A stretch of DNA of 64,000 nt from Flavobacterium sp. KMS (GTDB lineage Bacteria > Bacteroidota > Bacteroidia > Flavobacteriales > Flavobacteriaceae), in contig NZ_JSYP01000022.1 in assembly GCF_000813005.1 (NCBI RefSeq), positions 1-64,000 of the forward strand, read 5' to 3'. Below are positions 34,739-43,765 of this stretch, piece after piece. Position numbers and translations under genes: made by a program. How positions within the stretch are numbered: the first letter of the stretch is position 1; the number at the start of each line of letters is the position of its first letter. The notes under the pieces were generated by a model, which did not search any database, was not told where the DNA came from, and saw nothing but the letters and a program-made list of their open reading frames with translations.

Positions 34739-35860
34739 ATGAAAAAAAAATTGGAAGCCGATTTAATCAGCATTGCACATCGAATTTTAAAACTTAAAAA
34801 CAAGTCCGATATCAATCAATTATATCTTGAAACGCAGAAATTATATGAAAAATTGGCCGTTTTGAAATTTATTGATGAAAATTTTGAAGATACCAAACCA
34901 ACTATTGGTCGTAGCCAAATAGATGCTACCATTGCAACTGCATTTGAAAAAGAAGAAGCAATACAACCAGAAAAAACTATTGTAATCGAAGAACCGATTG
35001 CAAAAAAAGAAATCATTGTAAATGAAGTTATAGAAACTCCTATCGAAGAGGTTACTGAACCAGTTGTAGAAGCTGTAATCGAAACCAAAACAGAAGAGGT
35101 TATAGAAGACGTTGTTGCAGAAACTGAAGAAGCTATCGAAGAGATTCCTGAACCAGTTGCAGAAGAAGTAATTGAAACCAAAACGGAAGAGATTATAGAA
35201 GAAGTTATTGCAGAAACCGAAGAATCTATCGAAGATATTCCTGAGCCATTTTTAAAAGAAGTAATCGAAACTGAAGAGATTACAGAAGAAGTTGTTGCAG
35301 AAGTTCCTGAACCAATAAAAGCCGAAGAGGAAAAAGTTGAAGAAGTAGTAGAAACTCCAACTCTGGATTTTGCTCCTGCTTTTGAGCTAACTCCTGAAAC
35401 AGAAGAAGAAACTCCAAAAAAATCAGACGTTGTACATATCTCATTTGAGGATTTAGGTATTGATTATAGTAATGCCCAATTTGTAAAAGTTGATAGTTTT
35501 GAAGCCGTATCTCCTACTCCATCAGCTCCAATAGAGTTTAAAGAGAAAAAGAAAGAAGTAGTTGCAAAAGAAACAACTACAACTGCAGTTTTAGAAGAAT
35601 CCAGACCAGTTTCTTTAAACGAAAAACTTTCAAAAGGATTTCATGTTGATCTTAACGACCGTATTGCATTTACAAAAAATCTTTTCGGGAATAGCCCAGA
35701 AGATTACAATCGCGTTTTAAACCAATTAATCACATTTGATAGTTTTGGCGAAGCCAATGAATTTCTTGAAAACATGGTGAAACCAGATTATAACAACTGG
35801 GAAGGAAAAGACGAATATGCAGAACGTTTCGTAAGCATTATCGAGAAAAAATTCTCATAA
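34739..35860 (+). CDS. Acidic repeat protein of unknown function
   Basis: 373 residues. The N-terminal 60 residues form a helical segment (IAHRILKLKNKSDINQLYLE). From about 80 to 205 the chain is made of imperfect repeats of the type EEVIETKTEE and EEIPEPVAEE, strongly acidic and likely disordered. The C-terminal 90 residues are globular (LNDRIAFTKNLFGNSPEDYNRVL, FDSFGEANEFLENM). This two-ended layout with an acidic spacer is found in Flavobacteriia without known function. The repeat number may vary between strains. Confidence 0.75.
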   Translation: MKKKLEADLISIAHRILKLKNKSDINQLYLETQKLYEKLAVLKFIDENFEDTKPTIGRSQIDATIATAFEKEEAIQPEKTIVIEEPIAKKEIIVNEVIETPIEEVTEPVVEAVIETKTEEVIEDVVAETEEAIEEIPEPVAEEVIETKTEEIIEEVIAETEESIEDIPEPFLKEVIETEEITEEVVAEVPEPIKAEEEKVEEVVETPTLDFAPAFELTPETEEETPKKSDVVHISFEDLGIDYSNAQFVKVDSFEAVSPTPSAPIEFKEKKKEVVAKETTTTAVLEESRPVSLNEKLSKGFHVDLNDRIAFTKNLFGNSPEDYNRVLNQLITFDSFGEANEFLENMVKPDYNNWEGKDEYAERFVSIIEKKFS

Positions 35861-36197
35861 AAAATAAAACACAAATTTCAAGAAAGTATTTTAGGACTTT
35901 GACACTCGAGCGATAGCGAAGGACGGATGAAGTAAAGAGTTACTAACTTAAATTGTCTATAAAGGGACGCGGATGATACGGATTTACAAAAGTAAAGCCG
36001 CGGATTAAAACTGATTTAAAAACAATCAAAAATAAAATCCGTTTTAATCCGTGTTTTCGCGATAGCGAATCCGCATAATCCGCGTCCTTTCGCAAAGAGT
36101 TCGATAGAATCATTTGTTAGTGTGTTTTTTAAAGCACTTGCAATCTATTTTAATTTGTGTTAACTAAAAATTGATTAAACAGAATTCAGAAAAAATT
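35861..36197. repeat. Gap with a long inverted repeat
   Basis: GGACGCGGATGATACGGATT (35964-35983) faces AATCCGCATAATCCGCGTCC (36068-36087); 18 of 20 positions pair. Inner words (CGGATTAAAAC/GTTTTAATCCG) pair too, so the whole 124 nt can fold back. No coding sequence is visible. Such fold-back intergenic repeats are common in Flavobacterium. Confidence 0.65.
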
Positions 36198-36935
36198 ATG
36201 TCTAAATTATATATTGTTCCCACGCCTATTGGCAATCTTGAAGACATGACTTTTCGAGCCATTCGCATTCTTAAAGAAGTAGATTTAATTTTAGCCGAAG
36301 ATACCCGTACAAGTGGCAAACTCTTAAAACATTTTGAGATTGGCACACATATGTACAGCCATCATATGCATAACGAACACAAAACTACCGAGAGTTTAAT
36401 TGCAAGATTAAAAGCCGGAGAAACTATCGCCTTGATTTCGGATGCGGGAACTCCTGCAATATCCGATCCTGGTTTTTTGCTTACTCGTGCTTGTGTCGAA
36501 AATAAAATCGAAGTAGAATGTTTACCTGGCGCAACCGCTTTTGTTCCTGCATTGGTAAATAGCGGATTACCAAATGATAAATTTGTTTTTGAAGGCTTCT
36601 TGCCTGATAAAAAAGGAAGACAAACTCGTTATTTGGCTCTTGCCGAAGAAACCCGAACCATGATTTTGTATGTTTCTCCACATAAATTAGTAAAAACTTT
36701 AGCTGAATTTATCACTTATTTTGGTGAAGACAGACAAGTTTGTGTATGCAGAGAATTATCAAAACTACACGAAGAAAATGTTCGCGGAACTGCTCAGGAA
36801 GTATTGGCACACTTTGAAAAAACAGCTCCACGCGGAGAAATTGTCGTAGTTGTTGCTGGAAAAACAATAATAAAAGAACCTAAGAAAAGTAAATTTTCTA
36901 AGGATGACAAAGAAGACGAAGAAGAAGAGAACTAA
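36198..36935 (+). CDS. rsmI: 16S rRNA (cytidine-1402-2'-O)-methyltransferase
   Basis: 245 residues from MSKLYIVPTPIGN; the frame is open 27 nt further upstream but family members begin at this Met. Tetrapyrrole-methylase fold: YIVPTPIGNLEDMTFRA, LAEDTRTSGKLLKHF, LISDAGTPAISDPGF, and ECLPGATAFVPAL for SAM and substrate binding. It methylates C1402 in the ribosomal P site. The tail is charged (Lys/Glu) as in many Bacteroidota homologues. Confidence 0.95.
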   Translation: MSKLYIVPTPIGNLEDMTFRAIRILKEVDLILAEDTRTSGKLLKHFEIGTHMYSHHMHNEHKTTESLIARLKAGETIALISDAGTPAISDPGFLLTRACVENKIEVECLPGATAFVPALVNSGLPNDKFVFEGFLPDKKGRQTRYLALAEETRTMILYVSPHKLVKTLAEFITYFGEDRQVCVCRELSKLHEENVRGTAQEVLAHFEKTAPRGEIVVVVAGKTIIKEPKKSKFSKDDKEDEEEEN

Positions 36936-36947
36936 AAAATAATTTAT

Positions 36948-37033
36948 GCCACAGATTAAAAGATTCTCACAGATTAAAAATTGAACAATTTATATTTTTC
37001 AAAAAAAATCCTTTAAATACTTTAATCTGTGGC
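36948..37033. repeat. Inverted repeat GCCACAGATTAAA
   Basis: GCCACAGATTAAA (36948-36960) pairs perfectly with TTTAATCTGTGGC (37021-37033). A related CACAGATTA word set appears at 37490-37510. Confidence 0.65.
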
Positions 37034-37082
37034 AAAAAAAATTATCTGCAAAACTGAGCAGATGCCAATAAAGCTTAAAACT

Positions 37083-37427
37083 ATGACAATCCAAGCCTTT
37101 TTAGAAAAACTAAAACAAACTCCAAACGAAATAACTTTCCCTGAAACTATTGCTGTAATCGAAGAAAATTATACGTTTACACCAACTGCTTTCCAGAACG
37201 GAACTCAACACAATGCTGCTGGCGAAAACTCAGGTTCTTGTAAATTATTTGCTTTTGCAAAAGCACAAAACCTTTCTAAGGAAGAAACCTTGGCTTGTTT
37301 TGGAGCTTTTTATTTTGAAGAAGTTTTAGGAGATCCAAACGGAACCAATCATCAAAACATTAGAAACTTCATCAACTTAGGTTGGGACGGAATTCAGTTT
37401 GAAGGTGAAGCTTTGAAACAAAAATAA
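37083..37427 (+). CDS. HopJ-family protein
   Basis: 114 residues from MTIQAFLEKL. An upstream GTG at 37029 is in frame, but it lies inside an inverted repeat, so the ATG at 37083 is preferred. The blocks FLEKLKQTPNEITFPETI, YTFTPTAFQNG, NSGSCKLFAFAKAQ and HQNIRNFINLGWDGI match the HopJ type III effector family. In free-living Bacteroidota these are small cytoplasmic proteins of unknown function; the effector name should not be taken as a role in secretion here. Confidence 0.85.
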   Translation: MTIQAFLEKLKQTPNEITFPETIAVIEENYTFTPTAFQNGTQHNAAGENSGSCKLFAFAKAQNLSKEETLACFGAFYFEEVLGDPNGTNHQNIRNFINLGWDGIQFEGEALKQK

Positions 37428-37435
37428 CCCTGAAA

Positions 37436-37466
37436 CCTTTGTCAAAGTTTTAAACTTTGACAAAGG
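37436..37466. repeat. 31-bp near-perfect palindrome
   Basis: CCTTTGTCAAAGTTT (37436-37450) and AAACTTTGACAAAGG (37452-37466) pair perfectly around one base, 9 nt after the HopJ-like stop. It may act as a transcription stop, but no T tract follows. Confidence 0.65.
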
Positions 37467-37632
37467 TAAAACCAAATATTTTGCCGCAGATTTCACAGAT
37501 TAGCACAGATTAAAAAAATCCTTTATCCCGATCCCGAAACGTCGGGACGGGAGTGGCAAAAAAAACATATCAGATTAAACGATTTTTGATTTCTAAAATC
37601 TAGAATCTACACTCTAAAATCTAAAATCAACC

Positions 37633-39330
37633 ATGCGTTGGACATTAAAACCAAAACCTTCCGAAGATAAAATCAAACATTTAGCTCAAGTTCTAAATGT
37701 AGAAGATTTTGTTGCAACTTTATTAATCCAACGTGGTATTGAAACTTTTGATGATGCTAAGAATTTCTTTCGTCCATCATTAGAACATCTCCATGATCCA
37801 TATCTTATGAAGGATATGGACAAAGCTGTTTCCCGAATCGAACTTGCAATTGCCAATCAGGAAAACATTCTTGTTTTTGGCGATTATGATGTCGACGGAA
37901 CAACGGCTGTTTCTTTAGTTTCTTCTTACTTAAAATCATACTACCCGAATGTAGCAACCTATATTCCGGATCGTTATGCCGAAGGTTATGGGGTTTCTTT
38001 CATGGGAATTGACTTTGCTGATGACAATGATTTTTCATTAATTATCGCTTTAGATTGTGGTATAAAATCTATCGATCATGTCGCTTACGCAAAAGAACGA
38101 AACATAGACTTCATTATTTGTGATCACCACCGTCCTGGAGAATTTCTTCCCGATGCGGTTGCAGTTTTAGATCCAAAAAGAGAAGATTGTTTTTATCCTT
38201 ATGATGAATTATGTGGTTGTGGTGTAGGTTTTAAATTAATTCAGGCTTTAGGAACAAATCGTAATCAAACTATTGATGATTTATTTCCTTACTTAGATTT
38301 GGTTGCAACTGCAATTGCTGCAGATATTGTACCAATGACAGGAGAAAACAGAGTTTTGGCTTATTACGGTTTGCAAGTTATTAATAGCGATCCAAGACCC
38401 GGAATAAAAGCTTTGGTTCATCAAGTAAAGAAAAAAGTACTCGACATTACCGATGTTGTTTTTATCATAGCTCCACGAATTAATGCAGCTGGACGAATTA
38501 AACACGGTAATCATGCTGTCGAGTTGTTAACTGAATTCAACTTTGAGCAAGCGCAACAATTTGCATCCGAAATAGAAAAATACAATGCCGACCGTAAGGA
38601 TCTGGACAAGCAAATTACCAAAGAAGCTTTTCAGCAAATAGAAAAAAATCAAGAACAGAATCGCTTTTCGACAGTTGTTTTTCAGGAAGACTGGCACAAA
38701 GGCGTAATTGGTATTGTAGCTTCCAGATTAATAGAAACGTATTATCGCCCCACGCTTGTTTTTACAAAAAGCGGTGATAAATATGCTGCTTCGGCAAGAT
38801 CTGTAAAAGGCTTTGATGTATATAATGCTCTCGATGCTTGTTCCTCTCATTTAGAACAATTTGGAGGACATATGTATGCAGCCGGAATGACTTTAAAAGA
38901 AGAAAATTATCCTGCTTTTAAAGAAGCTTTTGAAAGACAAGTAGAGAAAACTATTCTACCCGAAATGCTAACTCCCGAAATTGAGATCGATGCCGAAATC
39001 AATTTTACAGATATTACTCCAAAATTAATTCGAATTTTAAAACAGTTTGAACCTTTTGGACCTCTTAATATGACTCCTGTTTTTATGACCAAAAACATAA
39101 AGGATACAGGTTATGCAAAAGCAATGGGTGCAGGTGAAGATCATCTTAAACTTTTTGTAAAGCAATCCCGAAGTCTCGGGACCGAAGGAATTTCGGCAAT
39201 AGGATTTGGTTTAGGTAAAAAATTAGACCTAGCAACTAATCAAAAAACATTTCAAGCTGCTTATTGCATCTCAGAAAACGAATGGAATGGTAACGTTTCT
39301 ATCCAATTAATGTTAAAAGATATCCAGTAA
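37633..39330 (+). CDS. recJ: Single-stranded-DNA-specific exonuclease RecJ
   Basis: 565 residues. 5'-3' exonuclease used in RecF-pathway recombination and mismatch repair. DHH-family metal motifs: FGDYDVDGTTAVSLV near residue 85, LDCGIKS, and DHHRPGEFLPDAVAVLDP near 165. The DHHA1 domain carries ARSVKGFDVYNAL and QFGGHMYAAGMTL near 395-415; the C-terminal OB domain is shorter than in E. coli. It is the first gene of a tight recJ-MFS-hydrolase run. Confidence 0.96.
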   Translation: MRWTLKPKPSEDKIKHLAQVLNVEDFVATLLIQRGIETFDDAKNFFRPSLEHLHDPYLMKDMDKAVSRIELAIANQENILVFGDYDVDGTTAVSLVSSYLKSYYPNVATYIPDRYAEGYGVSFMGIDFADDNDFSLIIALDCGIKSIDHVAYAKERNIDFIICDHHRPGEFLPDAVAVLDPKREDCFYPYDELCGCGVGFKLIQALGTNRNQTIDDLFPYLDLVATAIAADIVPMTGENRVLAYYGLQVINSDPRPGIKALVHQVKKKVLDITDVVFIIAPRINAAGRIKHGNHAVELLTEFNFEQAQQFASEIEKYNADRKDLDKQITKEAFQQIEKNQEQNRFSTVVFQEDWHKGVIGIVASRLIETYYRPTLVFTKSGDKYAASARSVKGFDVYNALDACSSHLEQFGGHMYAAGMTLKEENYPAFKEAFERQVEKTILPEMLTPEIEIDAEINFTDITPKLIRILKQFEPFGPLNMTPVFMTKNIKDTGYAKAMGAGEDHLKLFVKQSRSLGTEGISAIGFGLGKKLDLATNQKTFQAAYCISENEWNGNVSIQLMLKDIQ

Positions 39331-39331
39331 C

Positions 39332-40609
39332 ATGAAAGATAAAGCCAAGAAAAATGACCCATACGCAGCATTGCGTATTAGAGAATTCAATGTCTTTTTA
39401 TTATTGCGTTTTGCCATGGTTTTTGCCTGGTCTATGCAATTTATTGTAATTGAATGGGAAGTTTATAGTTTAACCAAAAATCCTCTTTCGCTAGGAATTA
39501 TAGGCTTGATGGAAGTAATTCCTGCAGTTTCTATGGCTCTGTTTGCTGGTCATATTGTAGATCAAAAGGAAAAAAAGGGATTATTAGTAAAATGTATTTT
39601 AGGCTTTTCGGTTATTAGTTTTGGCTTATTTTTATTAACATGGCCAAAAGTAGTAAGTGGTTTCTCTAAAGAAGCTATTTTATATTCTATTTACTTTTTG
39701 GTTTTTCTAGGCGGATTAGTAAGAGCTTTTCTAGGCCCAACTATTTTCTCTCTTATATCTTTAATTGTACCCAAAAAATTATACCCAAATGCTGCAACCT
39801 GGAGTAGTTCAGTTTGGCAAGTAGGTTCTGTTTTAGGCCCTGCAATTGCTGGTTTCTCTATTAACTGGATTGGTGTACATTGGTCTATGTGTTCCGTTTT
39901 TGCCTGTTCACTTTTTGCCTTAATTGCCTTATCACAAATAAGTACCAAACCTATTTTGAATCCAAAAATTGGTGAACCAATCATGGAAAGTTTAAAAGAA
40001 GGAATCAAGTTTGTGTTTAACAACAAAACCATCTTAGGTGTATTATCTCTGGATATGGTCGCAGTTCTGTTTGGTGGAGCTGTTGCTTTGTTACCTATAT
40101 TTGCTCAAGATATTTTAAAAGTTGGGCCAGAAGGATTTGGTATATTAAGAGCCGCTCCAGCAATTGGAGCTTTTATTACGATGCTAATCTCTGCCTACGT
40201 TCCTTTGTATAAAAAAGCGGGAATGAAACTTTTAGGTGCTATTTTTGTTTTTGGACTATGTATTATTCTCTTTGGTGTTTCTACCATATTCTGGCTTTCG
40301 GTTGCCGCTTTATTTTTAAGTGGTATTGCTGATGGAATTTCGGTTGTTATCCGACAAACCATTTTACAACTAAAAACCCCGGATCATATGCGTGGTCGTG
40401 TTGCTGCTGTAAACTCCATGTTTGTAGGTTCTTCTAACGAATTGGGAGCTTTTGAAAGTGGTTTAACTGCTAGATTAATGACACCTGTAATTTCAGTAGT
40501 TTTTGGCGGAAGCATGACACTATTAACTGTTTTAGGTTTTGGAATATCGTCTCCAACTTTTAGAAAACTAGATTTACAAAAAGACATGGAAGACCATCAA
40601 AACATGTAG
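39332..40609 (+). CDS. MFS transporter (EntS/MFS_3-like)
   Basis: 425 residues, 12 predicted membrane helices, one base after the recJ stop. The FNVFLLLRFAMVFAWSMQFIVIEWEVYSLT opening region and the AGHIVDQKEKKGLLV loop between helices two and three fit the MFS_3 branch (EntS-like exporters). The exported compound cannot be deduced. No substrate-specific neighbours are seen. Confidence 0.85.
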   Translation: MKDKAKKNDPYAALRIREFNVFLLLRFAMVFAWSMQFIVIEWEVYSLTKNPLSLGIIGLMEVIPAVSMALFAGHIVDQKEKKGLLVKCILGFSVISFGLFLLTWPKVVSGFSKEAILYSIYFLVFLGGLVRAFLGPTIFSLISLIVPKKLYPNAATWSSSVWQVGSVLGPAIAGFSINWIGVHWSMCSVFACSLFALIALSQISTKPILNPKIGEPIMESLKEGIKFVFNNKTILGVLSLDMVAVLFGGAVALLPIFAQDILKVGPEGFGILRAAPAIGAFITMLISAYVPLYKKAGMKLLGAIFVFGLCIILFGVSTIFWLSVAALFLSGIADGISVVIRQTILQLKTPDHMRGRVAAVNSMFVGSSNELGAFESGLTARLMTPVISVVFGGSMTLLTVLGFGISSPTFRKLDLQKDMEDHQNM

Positions 40610-40612
40610 TAA

Positions 40613-41536
40613 ATGAAAATAACATTCTTATTCTCGTTTCTTTTTTTGACATTCTTAGCGAATGCTCAAGCATTATATATAAAAACATACGGAAACAAAA
40701 CTGATACACCAATTATATTCATCCACGGTGGACCAAGTGGTAACGCTACTCTTTTTGAAGGCACTAATACTGCCGAAGCACTTTCTAAAAGAGGATTTTA
40801 TGTAATTGCATATGACCGTAGAGGTGAAGGAAGATCTACAGATCCAAATGCCACATTTACCTATAATGAAGCCTTTAAGGATTTAAACGCCATTTATAAA
40901 ACTTATAATCTAAAAAAAGCAACATTACTCGCTCATAGTTTTGGTGGCTTGGTTGCTTCACTTTATTCTGAAAAATATCCTGAAAAAATTAATTCTCTAA
41001 TTCTTATCGGAGCTTTATTTTCACAACAAAAAACATATCATCATATTCTGGATTCTGTCAAAAAAATCTATACTAAAAATAATGATTTAGCTATGCTTGA
41101 TAAAGTTTCTCATATAGAAAAACTTGACAAAAATTCTGCTGAATATAGAAAAGGTTGCTTCGAACTGGCTGGAGAGAATAATTTCTTTAAAATGCCAAAA
41201 CCTACAACTGAATCTAAAGCATTATATCATCAATATGAAATAAGTGATTTTTATAAAACGAATATTCGAAATAAAAATGCTCCTCTGTTGTTTTATAAAA
41301 ATGAAAAGCAAAACAATATTGATACAAAGCCTATTCTTCAGAAATTAAAAATAAAAGGAATGCCTATTTATGCTATATATGGAAAGCAGGATGGTATTTT
41401 TTCAGTTTCTGAAATCACTGCTTTAAAGAATATTGTCGGCAAACAAAATTTCGTATCTATCGAAAACTGCTCTCATTATTTATTTGTAGACCAACAAAAA
41501 GAATTTCTAGATAGCATTTATAAGTGGCTTAAATAA
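40613..41536 (+). CDS. Secreted alpha/beta hydrolase, proline-iminopeptidase-like
   Basis: 307 residues. Signal peptide ends in LANAQ. The oxyanion block reads IFIHGGPSGNA, typical of the S33 proline iminopeptidase group, followed by YDRRGEGRST. Nucleophile elbow AHSFGGLVASLYSEKYP near residue 107; Asp candidate in YAIYGKQDGIFSV; His in ENCSHYLF. It could cleave N-terminal Pro or act as an esterase. It begins 3 nt after the MFS gene stop, so likely one transcript. Confidence 0.82.
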   Translation: MKITFLFSFLFLTFLANAQALYIKTYGNKTDTPIIFIHGGPSGNATLFEGTNTAEALSKRGFYVIAYDRRGEGRSTDPNATFTYNEAFKDLNAIYKTYNLKKATLLAHSFGGLVASLYSEKYPEKINSLILIGALFSQQKTYHHILDSVKKIYTKNNDLAMLDKVSHIEKLDKNSAEYRKGCFELAGENNFFKMPKPTTESKALYHQYEISDFYKTNIRNKNAPLLFYKNEKQNNIDTKPILQKLKIKGMPIYAIYGKQDGIFSVSEITALKNIVGKQNFVSIENCSHYLFVDQQKEFLDSIYKWLK

Positions 41537-41575
41537 ATCAGGCAATTTTTAAATCATTTAGTTCAGTTATATAAA

Positions 41576-41654
41576 ACCATATAAGTTATATAAGTTCATT
41601 TAAGCTTTACGCAAATAAGCTTCGTCTTATATTTTCTTATATAACTTATATGGT
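41576..41654. repeat. ACCATATAAG inverted-repeat family, copy 1
   Basis: ACCATATAAGTTATATAAG (41576-41594) pairs without error with CTTATATAACTTATATGGT (41636-41654). Related copies occur near 43485, at 43599-43671 and 58506-58584. It lies 40 nt after the hydrolase stop. Besides a TATATTTG -7-like box at 41790-41797, nothing else is seen in this gap. Confidence 0.75.
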
Positions 41655-41815
41655 TCATTCCCCCTTTTTAATGCAATTATTAAGAATGTTGATCAAAACT
41701 CACCTAATCTAATTTTAGACTATTTATTTCGTTAACAAAAATTAACCTATTTTATGATTTTTTTATTTAGAATTGATATAAATAATAATTATATTTGTTT
41801 CTATAATTGAAGAAC

Positions 41816-42172
41816 ATGAGAGAAATAGAACAAATATATCATAACGACTTTGGAATTTCCTTTTATTGGAAAAACCATAATGAGACCCTTTTTGACAAAA
41901 TACAACTGATTTTTAAAGAAACAGGGTTCTACTTTTCAGTATCTGAACTAAAAGATTTTGATGATTTAATCGAAGATAGTTTGCTTACAAATGCATGTTG
42001 TGATGAATGTGCTTTAAAAAACAAATGCCATAAGTTTTTGCTAAAAACTCCTTGTACCCAAATAGATTTGGCTGTTTCGATGGACGAACTAAAAGCGATT
42101 GAAGATTTGGTAAAAGGTTCTTTATTTAAAATTGAACTTGAAGAATATGTTTACGGAGTTGGCTTAAATTAA
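41816..42172 (+). CDS. Cys-rich small protein of unknown function
   Basis: 118 residues from the ATG at 41816 (a TTG three codons earlier is an alternative). Soluble, acidic. A compact Cys cluster, ACCDECALKNKCHKF near residue 60, plus a later TPCTQ, gives six Cys and one His that could bind zinc or an iron-sulfur centre. No known family recognised. It lies 83 nt before a seven-haem cytochrome gene in the same direction. Confidence 0.7.
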   Translation: MREIEQIYHNDFGISFYWKNHNETLFDKIQLIFKETGFYFSVSELKDFDDLIEDSLLTNACCDECALKNKCHKFLLKTPCTQIDLAVSMDELKAIEDLVKGSLFKIELEEYVYGVGLN

Positions 42173-42255
42173 GACAAATTCTCTAATTTTTAACATCAAT
42201 GTTCTCATAATTAAATATATTTTGATTTTATTCAAAAAAAAGTATATTTACATTA

Positions 42256-43467
42256 ATGAAAAATACCAGTACGCTTTTTATCCTTTTATTTTTAGTTGTT
42301 TTATTATCTAACTGCAGCAATAAATCCGATGAATATATTGATCCACGCGGAACTGATTATGCAGGCTCCGAAAGCTGCATACAATGTCATCAAGCCGTAT
42401 ATCAAAAAGCAATACAAAGTTCACACTATAAAGCAACCGCAGCAGCTATAAAGGGGAATGTTTTAGGTAATTTTAGTTCTGGAGACCATGTTTTTGTTTA
42501 CGGTAAAAACACCAAGATGGTCATGGAAGAACGAAATGATAGTCTTTATCAGGTTTTATACAAAAACGGAAAAGAAGTTGAAGCCCGCAAACTCGAAATA
42601 GTTTTTGGAACCAAACACGCTCAAACTTCCGTATTCTGGCGCAATAACAATACATACGAATTGCCTCTTTCCTATTATACATCTGTTCATAGTTGGGCTA
42701 CAAGTCCAGGGTTTTCGGCTGAAAAACCTTATTTTGACCGAAAGGTGGTCAAAGATTGTTACGCATGCCATAGCTCTAATATAAGCAGCAGAAATGTAGA
42801 CCAAAACTCTAAAGACAAGAACTTTATGTCTATGGATGTAGAAGATGTTATTAACAAAAAAACAATCGTTTATGGTATTGATTGTGAGCGTTGCCACGGA
42901 CCTGCCAAAGAACACGTTAACCAACACTTAAAATTCCCTGACTTAAAAGTTGCAAAAAATATTGTTACTTATAAATCATTAACCAGGCAACAAAAATTAG
43001 ATGCTTGTGCATTATGCCATTCTGGAAATGACGGAATGAAAATAAAATCTAGATTTGACTTTAAACCCGGAGATAATCTTTCGGAGTATTTTAGAAGTTC
43101 GCATAGCCCAACCGACACAACCGATTTTGATGTGCACGGGAACCAATTTAAGTTATTACTACAAAGCAAATGTTTTACAAAAAGCGAAACCATGGATTGT
43201 ATTTCTTGTCATAATCCACATGAAAATGCAACTAAAAACTTAGCTACATACTCCAAAATATGCATGAGTTGTCATAACACTGTTAAACACAATGCGTCAA
43301 CAATTAAAACAATCTCCGATAACTTACTAAAAGATAATTGCATAGAATGCCATATGCCGAAAAAACCATCGGGAGTAATTAGTTTCCGACTTTCTAAAGC
43401 ATCCAAAGACTCCAATTATATGTTAAGAACACATAAAATTGCTATTTACCCGACTAAGAAAAAGTAA
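42256..43467 (+). CDS. Seven-haem c-type cytochrome lipoprotein (cytochrome c554-like)
   Basis: 403 residues. Lipobox VLLSNCSNKS at the N-terminus, so a membrane-anchored periplasmic or surface protein. Seven CxxCH haem motifs: CIQCH (about 42), CYACH (168), CERCH (210), CALCH (250), CISCH (314), CMSCH (335), CIECH (361). The YAGSESCIQCHQAVY start and the spaced His residues resemble the cytochrome c554/multihaem family used in nitrogen-oxide or other redox chains. No oxidoreductase partner lies nearby, so the electron donor and acceptor are open. Confidence 0.9.
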   Translation: MKNTSTLFILLFLVVLLSNCSNKSDEYIDPRGTDYAGSESCIQCHQAVYQKAIQSSHYKATAAAIKGNVLGNFSSGDHVFVYGKNTKMVMEERNDSLYQVLYKNGKEVEARKLEIVFGTKHAQTSVFWRNNNTYELPLSYYTSVHSWATSPGFSAEKPYFDRKVVKDCYACHSSNISSRNVDQNSKDKNFMSMDVEDVINKKTIVYGIDCERCHGPAKEHVNQHLKFPDLKVAKNIVTYKSLTRQQKLDACALCHSGNDGMKIKSRFDFKPGDNLSEYFRSSHSPTDTTDFDVHGNQFKLLLQSKCFTKSETMDCISCHNPHENATKNLATYSKICMSCHNTVKHNASTIKTISDNLLKDNCIECHMPKKPSGVISFRLSKASKDSNYMLRTHKIAIYPTKKK

Positions 43468-43484
43468 TTATTAGGTAGCTTAAA

Positions 43485-43676
43485 ACATATAAGTCATTTA
43501 AGAAAATATAGTTTTAGAGTATTCGGCTTAAATGAACTTATATCATTAACTATCTAAGTTTTTCTAAAACTTCAACATAATTCAATAAAATTATTCCAAC
43601 CATATAAGTCATTTAAGAAAATATAAGATTTAGAATACTTGCATTAAATGAACTTACATAACTTAAATGGTTCACT
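43485..43676. repeat. ACCATATAAG inverted-repeat family, copies 2 and 3
   Basis: ACATATAAGTCATTTAAG starts at 43485 and ACCATATAAGTCATTTAAG at 43599-43617, about 115 nt apart. The second has a partner arm at 43653-43671 (16 of 19 pairs). The 43468-43765 gap is almost wholly made of these units and a third decayed one; no coding sequence is visible. Confidence 0.65.
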
Positions 43677-43765
43677 CTTACCCAATCTACTTAAACAATT
43701 TAAGAGAATATAAACTTTTGAATACTTGTTATAATCAAACTTAAGTAGTTAAACGAACAAGGCAA

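Noticed and set aside
34816..35181. 121-codon frame antisense to the acidic repeat protein, rich in Ser, Thr and Ile
   Set aside because: Its repeats are the mirror of the Glu/Val repeats on the coding strand, as expected from base composition.
37029..37083. Longer HopJ-like protein from a GTG at 37029
   Set aside because: The GTG lies in the arm of a perfect inverted repeat and the added 18 residues are unlike the family; the ATG at 37083 fits.
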